Positions 34,863 through 42,692 of a stretch of 64,000 bases of DNA are shown here, piece after piece. How positions within the stretch are numbered: the stretch's first letter is position 1; every line of letters starts with the position of its first letter. Below the pieces are notes generated by a model that saw only the letters and a program-made list of their open reading frames with translations, was not told the DNA's origin and made no database searches. The DNA comes from Janthinobacterium sp. PC23-8 (lineage in GTDB: Bacteria > Pseudomonadota > Gammaproteobacteria > Burkholderiales > Burkholderiaceae_D), in contig NZ_NJGY01000001.1 of assembly GCF_002250505.1 (NCBI RefSeq), forward strand, positions 3,057,066 to 3,121,065, given 5' to 3'. The position numbers and the translations under genes are program-made.

Positions 34863-35816
34863 ATGCTGACCATCCTCGCCATCACCTTTCCCTTTTTCGC
34901 GCTGGTGCTGTGCGGCTACCTGGCGGTGCGGCGCGCGCTGCTGCCCGTGGCCGCGATTCCCGGCCTGAACAGCTTCGTGCTGTATTTTGCCTTGCCCTCG
35001 ATGTTGTACCGCTTCGGCGCGGCCACGCCGATTGCGCAACTGCTCGACGCCAGCGTGTTCGGCGTCTATCTGCTGTGCGCGCTGGTGATGGTGGGCGTGA
35101 CCATGGCCATGACGCTGTCGCACCGCATCGACTGGAACAACTCCGCCTTCGGCGCGCTGGTGGCGGCGTTTCCGAACACCGGTTTCATGGGCGTGCCGCT
35201 GCTGTTGACCTTGCTGGGACCGCGCTCGTCCGGCCCGCTGATCGTCACCATCGTGGTCGACCTGCTGATCACCAGTTCGCTGTGCATCGCCCTGTCGCGC
35301 GTGGGCAGCGGCGGCGCGCACGGCAGCCGCACGGCCGTCGTCAACGCCTTGAAAGGCATGGCCGGCAATCCGATGCCGTGGTCGATTGTATTGGGCGCGC
35401 TGGCATCATGGCTGGGTGTGAGCTTGCCGCGTCCCGTCATGCAAACCGTGGGCCTGCTGGCCGACGCCGCCTCGCCGGTGGCGCTATTTACCATCGGCGC
35501 CGTGCTGGCCCGTTCGCAGATGCAAACGAGCGATCCGGCGCCGTTGAGCGAGTATGTGCCAGTGGCCCTGAAAAAACTGCTGCTGCACCCGCTGCTGGTG
35601 TGGGGCGCGGGCCACGCCGCCATCGCGCTGGGCGCGCCGCTCGAGCCGTTTGCCCTGACCTGCATGGTGCTGGTGGCCTGCCTGCCCAGCGCCAGCAATG
35701 TCACGCTGCTGACCGAGCGTTTTGGCGCCAACACGGCGCGCATCGCGCGCATTATCCTGGTGTCGACGGCGCTGTCGTTTTTGACGTTCTCTGCCGCCGT
35801 CAGCTGGCTGCTGTAA
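34863..35816 (+). CDS. AEC-family (auxin efflux carrier-like) transporter
   Basis: A 317-residue inner-membrane transporter with about ten hydrophobic segments. Family features: N-terminal LAITFPFFALVLCGYLAVR, NSFVLYFALPSMLYRF, the FPNTGFMGVPLLLTLLG segment conserved in bacterial AEC/malonate-type permeases, and the LPSASNVTLLTERFG block in the C-terminal repeat. Substrates in this family are mostly organic acids such as malate or malonate; not determinable here. ATG 34863 is preferred; ATG 34854 would add three residues. It overlaps the convergent PaiB-like gene by 17 bases. Confidence 0.87.
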   Translation: MLTILAITFPFFALVLCGYLAVRRALLPVAAIPGLNSFVLYFALPSMLYRFGAATPIAQLLDASVFGVYLLCALVMVGVTMAMTLSHRIDWNNSAFGALVAAFPNTGFMGVPLLLTLLGPRSSGPLIVTIVVDLLITSSLCIALSRVGSGGAHGSRTAVVNALKGMAGNPMPWSIVLGALASWLGVSLPRPVMQTVGLLADAASPVALFTIGAVLARSQMQTSDPAPLSEYVPVALKKLLLHPLLVWGAGHAAIALGAPLEPFALTCMVLVACLPSASNVTLLTERFGANTARIARIILVSTALSFLTFSAAVSWLL

Positions 35817-36447
35817 GAGAGGCCGCGATCAGTTCGCCCATCTGGCGCGCCGGCCCCGGCATGCTGCTGCGCGACAGTTCACTGGCCACGCGCGCCTGAT
35901 CCTGCGCGCTGCGGTTCTGGCTGGTTTTCCATTTGCCTTCCATCCGCGTGATGACAAGCTCGATGCCGACGATGGCGTTCAACAGCTTGTCGATATACGC
36001 GGGCGGCGCGTCGGCGACCTGCCACGGCTGCGCCTGCACCGCTTCATGGCGGTCGGTGAGGCGGTTCAGGCAAGCGAGCAGCCAGGCCGGGTCGTCGATG
36101 GCGCGCAGCTTGCCGTGCGCGTGCACCACCGCATAATCAAAGGTCGGCACTACCTCGCCGCTGTGCTGTTTTTCCGCATACCAGGCCGGCGTGATATAGG
36201 CGTGCGGCCCCTGGAAGATCACCAGCGTGTCCGCGCCGACGGCGTGCCACAGCGGGTTGGCGCGCGCCACATGGGCGCGCAGGGTGCCGAAGGGCGCCCC
36301 TGGCGTCGCTGGCGCGATCTCGAACGGCAAGTGGTCGGCGCACAAGCCGTCCGGCGTCATGCGCACCAGCGCGCCCAGCGGATGGGCGGCCATCAGGCCA
36401 TGCAGCACTTCCAGGCGTTCTTCGCGAAAGCGCTTCGGCGTGTACAT
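35800..36447 (-). CDS. PaiB-like FMN-binding protein
   Basis: A 215-residue PaiB-type protein, with the signature start MYTPKRFREERLEVLHGLMAAHPLG and split-barrel flavin-binding blocks such as LPFEIAPATPGAPFGTLRAHVARANPLW and YITPAWYAEKQHSGEVVPTFDY. PaiB was first described in Bacillus as a negative regulator of sporulation/degradative enzymes; most proteobacterial members are uncharacterised flavin/heme-binding proteins. Its ATG overlaps the stop of the upstream OsmC gene (ATGA), so the two are one unit. Confidence 0.9.
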   Translation of the reverse strand: MYTPKRFREERLEVLHGLMAAHPLGALVRMTPDGLCADHLPFEIAPATPGAPFGTLRAHVARANPLWHAVGADTLVIFQGPHAYITPAWYAEKQHSGEVVPTFDYAVVHAHGKLRAIDDPAWLLACLNRLTDRHEAVQAQPWQVADAPPAYIDKLLNAIVGIELVITRMEGKWKTSQNRSAQDQARVASELSRSSMPGPARQMGELIAASLTAAS

Positions 36448-36905
36448 CAGCGCGCCTCCACCACCACGTCGGCCTTGAGCGAACTGGCGATATAGCAGCG
36501 TTCATGGGCGTCATGGTGCAGCGCGGCCAGCGCCCCGGGCGTGGGCGCCTCACCGGCCCAGCTGATGCGCGGGCGCAGCACGATGCGCGTCATGGCCAGC
36601 TTGCCGTCGCCGTTGCGGCTCAGTTCACCGACGGCCTCGTCGCGGTAGTCGTCGATCACATGGCCGCGCTGCGCTGCCAGTGATAAAAAGAACAGCATAT
36701 GGCAGCTCGAGGTGGCCGCCACCAGCGCCTCTTCCGGATCGACGTTGGCCGCCACCGACATCGGCAGCGGCACCGACAGCGGCGACGACGATGCCGGTAC
36801 GCTCAAGCCGCCGTCAAACTGCCAGGCGTGGGCGCGGCTGTAGCGCTGGCCGGCGAAATCCTGGTCGTCGCGCTGCCAGGCGACGGTGGCGAAAAATTGC
36901 TGCAT
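36447..36905 (-). CDS. OsmC-family peroxiredoxin-like protein
   Basis: A 152-residue OsmC/Ohr-family thiol peroxidase. The two catalytic cysteines are visible in ATSSCHMLFFLSLAAQRG and in HERCYIASSL near the C-terminus. Such proteins reduce organic hydroperoxides. The start at 36905 is supported by GGAGA upstream and by the family N-terminus; an earlier start at 36971 would enter the regulator site region. It is divergent from a MocR-type regulator with a 98-base gap. Confidence 0.9.
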   Translation of the reverse strand: MQQFFATVAWQRDDQDFAGQRYSRAHAWQFDGGLSVPASSSPLSVPLPMSVAANVDPEEALVAATSSCHMLFFLSLAAQRGHVIDDYRDEAVGELSRNGDGKLAMTRIVLRPRISWAGEAPTPGALAALHHDAHERCYIASSLKADVVVEAR

Positions 36906-36931
36906 GCGGGTCTCCGGGAGAAATGGGAATC

Positions 36932-36975
36932 GGTTATTGTAGTGACGCTGTTGGTTATTTAAAATATCCAATAAC
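36932..36975. promoter_or_regulatory. MocR-type operator: two direct repeats and one inverted repeat
   Basis: GGTTATT occurs at 36932-36938 and again at 36953-36959, exactly 21 bases apart, and AATAAC (the inverse of GTTATT) follows at 36970-36975. Two direct repeats plus one inverted copy is the pattern known for the MocR regulator PdxR of Bacillus clausii. The site lies between osmC and the mocR gene. Confidence 0.55.
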
Positions 36976-37003
36976 GACTAAATTGAAACTACCAATTCCT
37001 GCC

Positions 37004-38479
37004 ATGCACACCACCCGTATCATCGCCGCCTTGCCGCTGGACCGCGCGCTGGCCACGCCGCTGTTTCGCCAGCTGTATGCGGCCATGAAAGCGGCCATCC
37101 TCGACGGCACGCTGGCGCCCGGCGCGCAGCTGCCGCCCACGCGCGCCTTTTGCGACTTGCTGTCCGTGTCGCGCCAGACCGTGCTCAATGCCTATGCGCT
37201 GCTGGTGGCCGAAGGCTATCTCGATGGCGCGGTGGGCAAGGGCACGTTTGTCAGCCTTGCTGTGCCTGCGTCCGTAGCGCTGGCGCCGCCAACCCAGCCT
37301 GGCTTGCTGCGCCCCCTGTCCAAGCGCGGACAGGGCGTGGTGACGGCCATGGCGCAGGTGGCGTTTCACCGTGGCGCGGCGCGCGCGTTCCGGGTCGGCA
37401 TGCCGCGCATCGACCATTTTCCGTTCGATGTGTGGAACCGGCTCGAAGCGCGGCGCTGGCGCCGGCCCGACCACCGCTTCGGCTACGGCGACCCGGCCGG
37501 CTTCCTGCCGCTGCGCGAGCTGCTGTGCGTGTACCTGCAGGCTTCGCGCGGGGTGCGCTGCACGCCGCAGCAGATCGTCATCACCTCGGGTTCGCAGCAA
37601 GCGCTGTTCCTGCTGTCGACCATTTTATTGGCGCCCGGCGACGCAGCCTGGATGGAGTCGCCCGGCTACCGTGGCGCCAGCGGCGCCTTGCGCGCCAGCG
37701 GTGCGCAGGTGTTTCCGGTGCCGGTCGATGGCGAAGGGCTGGACGTGGCGTATGGCGCGGCCCACTGCCCGCAAGCGAAGCTGGCCTATGTGACGCCGTC
37801 GCACCAGCTGCCGCTGGGCGTGAGCATGAGCTTGCCGCGTCGCCTGGCCCTGCTGGACTGGGCCGCGCGCAACCGGGCCTGGGTGGTGGAAGACGATTAC
37901 GACAGCGAGTACCGCTATGCGGGCGCGCCGCTGGCCTCCTTGCAAGGCCTGGACCGGGCCGGCTGCGTGGTCTATGCAGGCACCTTGTCGAAGGTGCTGT
38001 TTCCCGGGCTGCGGCTCGGTTATATGGTGGCGCCGCCGGCGCTGGCCGAAGCGCTGGTGCAGGCCAAGGCGGTGGTCGACCGCCACACGGCCATCGTGCC
38101 GCAGATGGCGCTGGCCGACTTTATCGCCGAGGGTCATTTCGGCCGCCATATCCGCCGCACGCGCGACTGCAACGCCGAACGGCGCGACGTGCTGCTGCGC
38201 GGCCTGGCGCGCGAACTCGACGACCAGTTGTATTGCGGCCCGGCCGACAGCGGGCTGGAACTGTGCGCCTATTTTCGCGGCCAGCACGATGAAGAATCGG
38301 TTGCGCGCGCGGGCCTGGAACGCGGCATCGAACTGCGTCCGCTCGGCCACTATGCCGACCCTGGCGCGGGCGCCGCCTGCGCCACGCCGGCCGGATTGCT
38401 GCTGGGGTTTGCGGCGATTCCCGCCGATGACATCGACATGGGTTTGCGCGTGCTGGGCCAACTGCTGCGCGGCCGATAA
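37004..38479 (+). CDS. MocR/PdxR-family regulator (GntR HTH + aminotransferase domain)
   Basis: A 491-residue MocR-type regulator. Residues ~15-85 form a GntR winged helix (PLFRQLYAAMKAAILDGTLA, PPTRAFCDLLSVSRQTVLNAYALL). A linker leads to a class I aminotransferase-like domain with the PLP-binding Lys330 in YAGTLSKVLFPGLRLG and the VVEDDYDSEYRYAG motif. The upstream frame to 36680 is rejected as it crosses the divergent gene. The divergent osmC-paiB pair and the repeat array between suggest control of that pair, of itself, or both; no pdx genes lie nearby. Confidence 0.88.
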   Translation: MHTTRIIAALPLDRALATPLFRQLYAAMKAAILDGTLAPGAQLPPTRAFCDLLSVSRQTVLNAYALLVAEGYLDGAVGKGTFVSLAVPASVALAPPTQPGLLRPLSKRGQGVVTAMAQVAFHRGAARAFRVGMPRIDHFPFDVWNRLEARRWRRPDHRFGYGDPAGFLPLRELLCVYLQASRGVRCTPQQIVITSGSQQALFLLSTILLAPGDAAWMESPGYRGASGALRASGAQVFPVPVDGEGLDVAYGAAHCPQAKLAYVTPSHQLPLGVSMSLPRRLALLDWAARNRAWVVEDDYDSEYRYAGAPLASLQGLDRAGCVVYAGTLSKVLFPGLRLGYMVAPPALAEALVQAKAVVDRHTAIVPQMALADFIAEGHFGRHIRRTRDCNAERRDVLLRGLARELDDQLYCGPADSGLELCAYFRGQHDEESVARAGLERGIELRPLGHYADPGAGAACATPAGLLLGFAAIPADDIDMGLRVLGQLLRGR

Positions 38480-38518
38480 TCTATACTGGCTACCTGTCTC
38501 CATGCGAAGAAAATCACC

Positions 38519-39082
38519 ATGACTGTCACGCGCTGCTCCTGGGCCAATCCGGCCAATCCCCGCTACCTGGCCTACCACGACACGGAATGGGGCGTGCCCT
38601 GCCATGACGAACGCACCCTGTTCGAAATGCTGAACCTGGAAGGCGCGCAGGCGGGCCTGAGCTGGGAGACCATCCTCAACAAGCGCGACACCTACCGCAC
38701 CGCTTTTGATGGCTGGGATGCGCAAAAAATCGCCGCCTATGGTCCGGACAAGGTGGCGTCCTTGCTGGCGGACCCCGGCATCGTGCGCAACCGCCTGAAG
38801 GTGGCGGCGGCCATCACCAACGCCCAAGCCTACCTGCGCCTGCTGGAAGAAGGGCAGACACTCGACGGTTTTCTGTGGGCGTATGTCGATGGACAGCCCA
38901 TCGTCAACCACTTCCAGCCCGGTGAATTTCCGGCAAAGACGGAACTGTCGGACCGCCTGTCGAAAGACCTGGCCAAGCGTGGCTTCAAGTTCGTCGGCTC
39001 GACCATCATCTACGCTTACATGCAGGGCATCGGCATGGTCGATGACCATGCGCCGACCTGCTTTTGCCGCACGGGCCTTTGA
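38519..39082 (+). CDS. tag: DNA-3-methyladenine glycosylase I
   Basis: A 187-residue Tag protein that excises 3-methyladenine from alkylated DNA. The zinc-site residues are in TRCSWA near the N-terminus, YHDTEWG, and the C-terminal DDHAPTCFC. The family core NLEGAQAGLSWETILNKRDTYRTAF and the GFKFVGSTIIYAYMQGIGMV block are intact. The stop overlaps the following ATG by one base (TGATG), so mnmC is translated in coupling with it. Confidence 0.95.
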   Translation: MTVTRCSWANPANPRYLAYHDTEWGVPCHDERTLFEMLNLEGAQAGLSWETILNKRDTYRTAFDGWDAQKIAAYGPDKVASLLADPGIVRNRLKVAAAITNAQAYLRLLEEGQTLDGFLWAYVDGQPIVNHFQPGEFPAKTELSDRLSKDLAKRGFKFVGSTIIYAYMQGIGMVDDHAPTCFCRTGL

Positions 39083-40719
39083 TGTCGATGGCTGCGCTGG
39101 TAGTGCTCGACACCGATTTCGACGGCGCGCGTTTGCTGGCCGCCTGCACCAGGCATGGCGCAAGGCGGCTGCATTATATTGCGCTCGCGCCGCGCCCCAT
39201 CGACGCCGGCCAGCTGCCCTCGCCATGGCGAGAGCAGTGGCCGCCCCAGGTGCGCGGCCTGCACCGCATGGTGTCGGGCGACGGCCAGGTCACGCTCGAC
39301 CTGCTGATCGGCGAGCCGGCCGCCAGCCTGGCGCAGCTGTCGGCGCGCGTCGATGAAGTGCACCTTGCATGGGTGCCGCCATCGATGACGGTGCTGGCGC
39401 GGCTGATGAACGATGGCGCGTGCCTGCAGGCGGTGCGGCTTGACGAGGCCCAGCGCCTGGCGCTGTGGCAGCAAGGCTTTGCGTTCGACGACAGCCGCTT
39501 GCGCGCCGTCTACCATGCGCGCCAGGCACCAGGCGAAGCCGTGCACGAGATTGATCGGCGCGCCATCGTGATCGGCGCCGGCGTGGCCGGCAGCGCCGCC
39601 TGTGAACGCCTGGCCGCGCGCGGCTGGCAGGTGACCCTGGTCGAGCGCCATGCGCAGCCAGCCAGCGAGGCCTCGGGCAACCTGGCCGGCATCTTCATGC
39701 CCTTGCTGTCGAGCGACGACAATATCCCCACGCGCCTGGTGCGCGCCGCCTATCTGTACGCGCTGCGCTACTGGTCCGGCCTGGGTGGCGTCGGCAGTGC
39801 TTTCGACGGCGCGCGCTGCGGCGTGCTGCATCTGGCGCGCGATAGCGCGCATGCGCAGGTACAGCGCCGCATCGCCGCCAGCGGCGACTATCCGCCCGAC
39901 TTTGCGCGCTGGCTGGAAGCCGATGAAGCAACGGCCATGCTGGGTGCCAGCGCGCCGGACGGCGCCTGGTGGTTTGCGCAGGGCGGCTGGGCGCGCCCAT
40001 CGGCGGCCTGCGCCGCCATGCTGGCCGCCTGCGGCGCCCGATTGACGCGGCGTTTTTCCAGCAGCGCGCTGACCCTCTCGCGCGTCGATGACGAATGGCA
40101 GGTGGTCGATGCCGATGGCGTGGTGATCGCTGCCGCGCCGACCGTGATCCTGGCCGCCGGCACCACCGCCGTGCGTTTCGCGCAGGCGGCCAGCCTGCCC
40201 TTGTATGCGGTGCGCGGCCAGGTCACGCACCTCGATCCTGGCAGCCTGCCGACGCACCCGTTTGTCGTCTGCCGCGAGTCCTACATGACGCCGCCGCATG
40301 ATGGCGTCGTCTGCGTGGGCGCCACCTACGATGCGCAGGATGACGATGCCAGCCTGCGGCCATCGAGCCAGCAGGATAATATCGAGAAAACCGCCGCCAT
40401 CCTCGGCGTGCCGCCGTTTGACGCGCCGCTGGCCGGGCGCACCGGCTTTCGCTGCATGGCGCCGGACCGCATGCCGCTGGTAGGCGCCTTGCCCGACCCC
40501 GGCGTGCCGCGCCGCTGCGAGCAGTTGCGCGACGTGCCGCGCTGGCCTGGGCTGTTCGGCTTGCTCGGCTACGCCTCGCGCGGCCTGATCTGGGCGCCGC
40601 TGGCGGCCGAGTTGCTGGCCTGCCAGCTGGAGGGCCAGCCGCCGCCGCTGGAGAGCCAGCTGGTGGCGGCCGTCGATCCAGGGCGCTTCGTCCTGAAAGA
40701 ACGGCGGCGCGCGCAGTAA
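39082..40719 (+). CDS. mnmC: MnmC-like protein: FAD-dependent cmnm5U34 oxidoreductase with degenerate methyltransferase half
   Basis: A 545-residue protein. The C-terminal ~390 residues are a clear MnmC oxidase domain: Rossmann AIVIGAGVAGSAACERLAARGWQV, then ASGNLAGIFMPLLSSDD, and a late GYASRGLIWAPLAAELLA segment. It removes the carboxymethyl group of cmnm5(s2)U34 in tRNA. The first ~155 residues align with the MnmC methyltransferase half (WPPQVRGLHRM, VTLDLLIGE) but lack the SAM-binding GTGLNF-type loop and the DGFAPxKNP catalytic segment, and the half is shorter than the usual ~250 residues. It is therefore probably inactive as a methylase. ATG 39082 overlaps the tag stop. Confidence 0.85.
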   Translation: MSMAALVVLDTDFDGARLLAACTRHGARRLHYIALAPRPIDAGQLPSPWREQWPPQVRGLHRMVSGDGQVTLDLLIGEPAASLAQLSARVDEVHLAWVPPSMTVLARLMNDGACLQAVRLDEAQRLALWQQGFAFDDSRLRAVYHARQAPGEAVHEIDRRAIVIGAGVAGSAACERLAARGWQVTLVERHAQPASEASGNLAGIFMPLLSSDDNIPTRLVRAAYLYALRYWSGLGGVGSAFDGARCGVLHLARDSAHAQVQRRIAASGDYPPDFARWLEADEATAMLGASAPDGAWWFAQGGWARPSAACAAMLAACGARLTRRFSSSALTLSRVDDEWQVVDADGVVIAAAPTVILAAGTTAVRFAQAASLPLYAVRGQVTHLDPGSLPTHPFVVCRESYMTPPHDGVVCVGATYDAQDDDASLRPSSQQDNIEKTAAILGVPPFDAPLAGRTGFRCMAPDRMPLVGALPDPGVPRRCEQLRDVPRWPGLFGLLGYASRGLIWAPLAAELLACQLEGQPPPLESQLVAAVDPGRFVLKERRRAQ

Positions 40720-40781
40720 GCCATACGCACCAGCGGCCTTATACGTTTTCCAGCTTTGCTAACTCTTTTTAATTTGTTTTA

Positions 40782-40798
40782 CGAACAACACAAGTTCG
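40782..40798. promoter_or_regulatory. Inverted repeat in the promoter region of the encapsulin operon
   Basis: CGAAC-AACACAA-GTTCG lies in an AT-rich gap between a possible -35 (TTGTTT, 40774-40779) and a possible -10 (TACAGT, 40800-40805). It is a candidate operator for the rhodanese-epsC-XRE unit, perhaps for the XRE protein encoded in it. Confidence 0.45.
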
Positions 40799-40847
40799 CT
40801 ACAGTGAGCGTGTGGATGTTCTGACGATGACGGAAAGAGGTGGCAAG

Positions 40848-41345
40848 ATGGCGGCAACAACATTGGTATTCGATCCCCGGGCCGCGCATGGCGAGGCGGC
40901 GTTTGACGCCGTGCTCAATGATGCGCGCGACCAGGCGCAGGCACGGCAGTTGCCCTATGCGGGCATCGTCAGCGCGCAGGATGCGTGGCAGCTGGTGCAG
41001 GCCGGCAAAGCGCAGCTGGTCGACGTGCGCACCAACGAGGAACGCGTGTTTGTCGGTCATGTGCCCGGCTCGCTGCATGTGGCCTGGGCCACCGGCACGG
41101 CAATGAACCGCAATCCCCGTTTTGTGCGCGAACTGGAGGCCAAGGTGGGTGGCAAGACGGCCGTGGTGCTGCTGTTGTGCCGCAGTGGCAAGCGCTCGGC
41201 GCTGGCCGCCGAAGCGGCCGCCAGGGCCGGTTTCAGCCACGTCTTCAATATCGCACAAGGCTTCGAGGGCGACCTCGACGAGGAGCAGCAGCGCGGCCAC
41301 CAGGGTGGCTGGCGCTGGCACAGCCTGCCGTGGGTGCAAGAATGA
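40848..41345 (+). CDS. Rhodanese-domain sulfurtransferase
   Basis: A 165-residue single-domain rhodanese. The active-site loop is CRSGKRS in LLLCRSGKRSALAAE, with the catalytic Cys; the domain start IVSAQDAWQLVQAGKAQLVDVRTNEER is typical. ATG 40848 is preferred since AAGAGGT lies 7 bases upstream; GTG 40812 and ATG 40827 are alternatives. Its stop overlaps epsC in ATGA. Rhodanese is a known neighbour of family 2A encapsulins, where it may accept or move persulfide sulfur released by the cysteine desulfurase cargo. Confidence 0.9.
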   Translation: MAATTLVFDPRAAHGEAAFDAVLNDARDQAQARQLPYAGIVSAQDAWQLVQAGKAQLVDVRTNEERVFVGHVPGSLHVAWATGTAMNRNPRFVRELEAKVGGKTAVVLLLCRSGKRSALAAEAAARAGFSHVFNIAQGFEGDLDEEQQRGHQGGWRWHSLPWVQE

Positions 41346-42352
41346 ACCAGCCCACCTTGCTCACCCTGCCCACCGAACTTTCCGCGCCCGCCGCAGCGGC
41401 GCCGCAATGGGAGCTGCACCAGATCGTCGATGAACTGCGCGCCGTGCGCGAGCGCTGGCGCGACAGCCTGGCCAGCCATCAGGAATGCGGCGCGCGCCAG
41501 TTCCCGTCGCGCCAGCATTTGCGCGAACTGGTCGGCGCCCTGTGCGCGGCGCTGTTCCCGATGCGCCTGGGGCCGCTCGACCTGCAGCAGGAAAGCGAGG
41601 ACTTTTTTGTCGGTCATACGCTCGACACCACCCTGACGGGTTTACACGAACAGGTGCGCCGTGAACTGGCTTACCAGGCGCGCCAGCATGGCTTGCGGCA
41701 GACCGTACCGGCCGAGCAGCAGGCGCTGGCCATCGTGCAGCGCTTTGCGCGCGCGCTGCCCGGCATCCGCGCCCGGCTCGATACCGACGTGGCGGCCGCC
41801 TTCCATGGCGACCCGGCCGCGCACAGCGTCGATGAAGTGCTGCTGTGCTATCCAGGCATCCTGGCCATCATCCATTACCGCCTGGCCCATGCGCTCCATG
41901 CGCTGGGCGCGCCGCTGGTGGCGCGCATCATCGCCGAAGTGGCGCACTCGCAGACCGGCATCGACATCCATCCGGGCGCCGTCATCGGTGCCAGTTTTTT
42001 TATCGACCACGGTACCGGCGTGGTGATCGGCGAGACGGCCATCATCGGCGAGCGGGTGCGCATCTACCAGGCCGTGACGCTGGGCGCCAAGCGCTTTCCT
42101 GTCGGCTTTGATGGCGTGCTGAAAAAAGGCCTGGCGCGCCACCCCATCGTCGAGGACGACGTGGTGATCTATGCCGGCGCCACCATCCTCGGCAGGGTGA
42201 CGATAGGCCAGGGCTCGGTTATCGGCGGCAATGTCTGGCTGACCCGCAGCGTCGCGCCCGGCAGCCATGTCACGCAAGCGCATAACCAGCAGGAGGAGGT
42301 TGAGGCCGCCCCTGCGCTATCGACCGTTTCCGCTTTTGCCCACCAACCTTGA
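41342..42352 (+). CDS. epsC: Serine O-acetyltransferase (EpsC type)
   Basis: A 336-residue serine acetyltransferase with an N-terminal helical region and a C-terminal left-handed beta-helix (HSQTGIDIHPGAVIGASFFIDHG, then GTGVVIGETAIIGERVRIYQAVTLGAK). It makes O-acetylserine, the carbon precursor of cysteine. The length and N-terminal extension fit the EpsC subtype that accompanies family 2A encapsulins, not the short CysE. It overlaps the rhodanese stop and precedes an XRE gene by 7 bases. Its product would feed cysteine to the encapsulated desulfurase. Confidence 0.93.
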   Translation: MNQPTLLTLPTELSAPAAAAPQWELHQIVDELRAVRERWRDSLASHQECGARQFPSRQHLRELVGALCAALFPMRLGPLDLQQESEDFFVGHTLDTTLTGLHEQVRRELAYQARQHGLRQTVPAEQQALAIVQRFARALPGIRARLDTDVAAAFHGDPAAHSVDEVLLCYPGILAIIHYRLAHALHALGAPLVARIIAEVAHSQTGIDIHPGAVIGASFFIDHGTGVVIGETAIIGERVRIYQAVTLGAKRFPVGFDGVLKKGLARHPIVEDDVVIYAGATILGRVTIGQGSVIGGNVWLTRSVAPGSHVTQAHNQQEEVEAAPALSTVSAFAHQP

Positions 42353-42359
42353 GGACTCC

Positions 42360-42584
42360 ATGTTGATCAAACAGTTTGGACTGGCCGTGCGCCAGTTGCG
42401 TGAAGGGCACGGCTGGTCGCAGGAGCGCCTCGCCGAAGCGGCCGACCTGAACCGCTCGTTTATCGGCGAGATCGAACGCGGCGCGGCTACGCCGTCGCTG
42501 CTGACGGTGGAAAAACTGGCGCATGCATTGGGCATCGGCCTGGCGGGGCTGCTGGCGCGCTGCGAGCCGGAGCTGGTCGAATAA
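42360..42584 (+). CDS. Small XRE-family regulator
   Basis: A 74-residue protein that is essentially a single Cro/CI-type helix-turn-helix (LAVRQLREGHGWSQERLAEAADLNRSFIGEIERGAATPSLLTVEKLAHAL). ATG 42360 begins 8 bases after epsC. It is the only regulator in the operon and a natural candidate to control it, for instance at the inverted repeat near 40782. No ligand domain is present, so any sulfur signal would have to reach it through another protein. Confidence 0.88.
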   Translation: MLIKQFGLAVRQLREGHGWSQERLAEAADLNRSFIGEIERGAATPSLLTVEKLAHALGIGLAGLLARCEPELVE

Positions 42585-42692
42585 TAAAGCGATGCTGATG
42601 GCCATAGCATGTTGAGCGAGCACGGCAGAGGGCCGATACTTTATCCGGTTTCCAAATAAGCATATTCACTTTTCTCATCAGGAGTACTGTTC

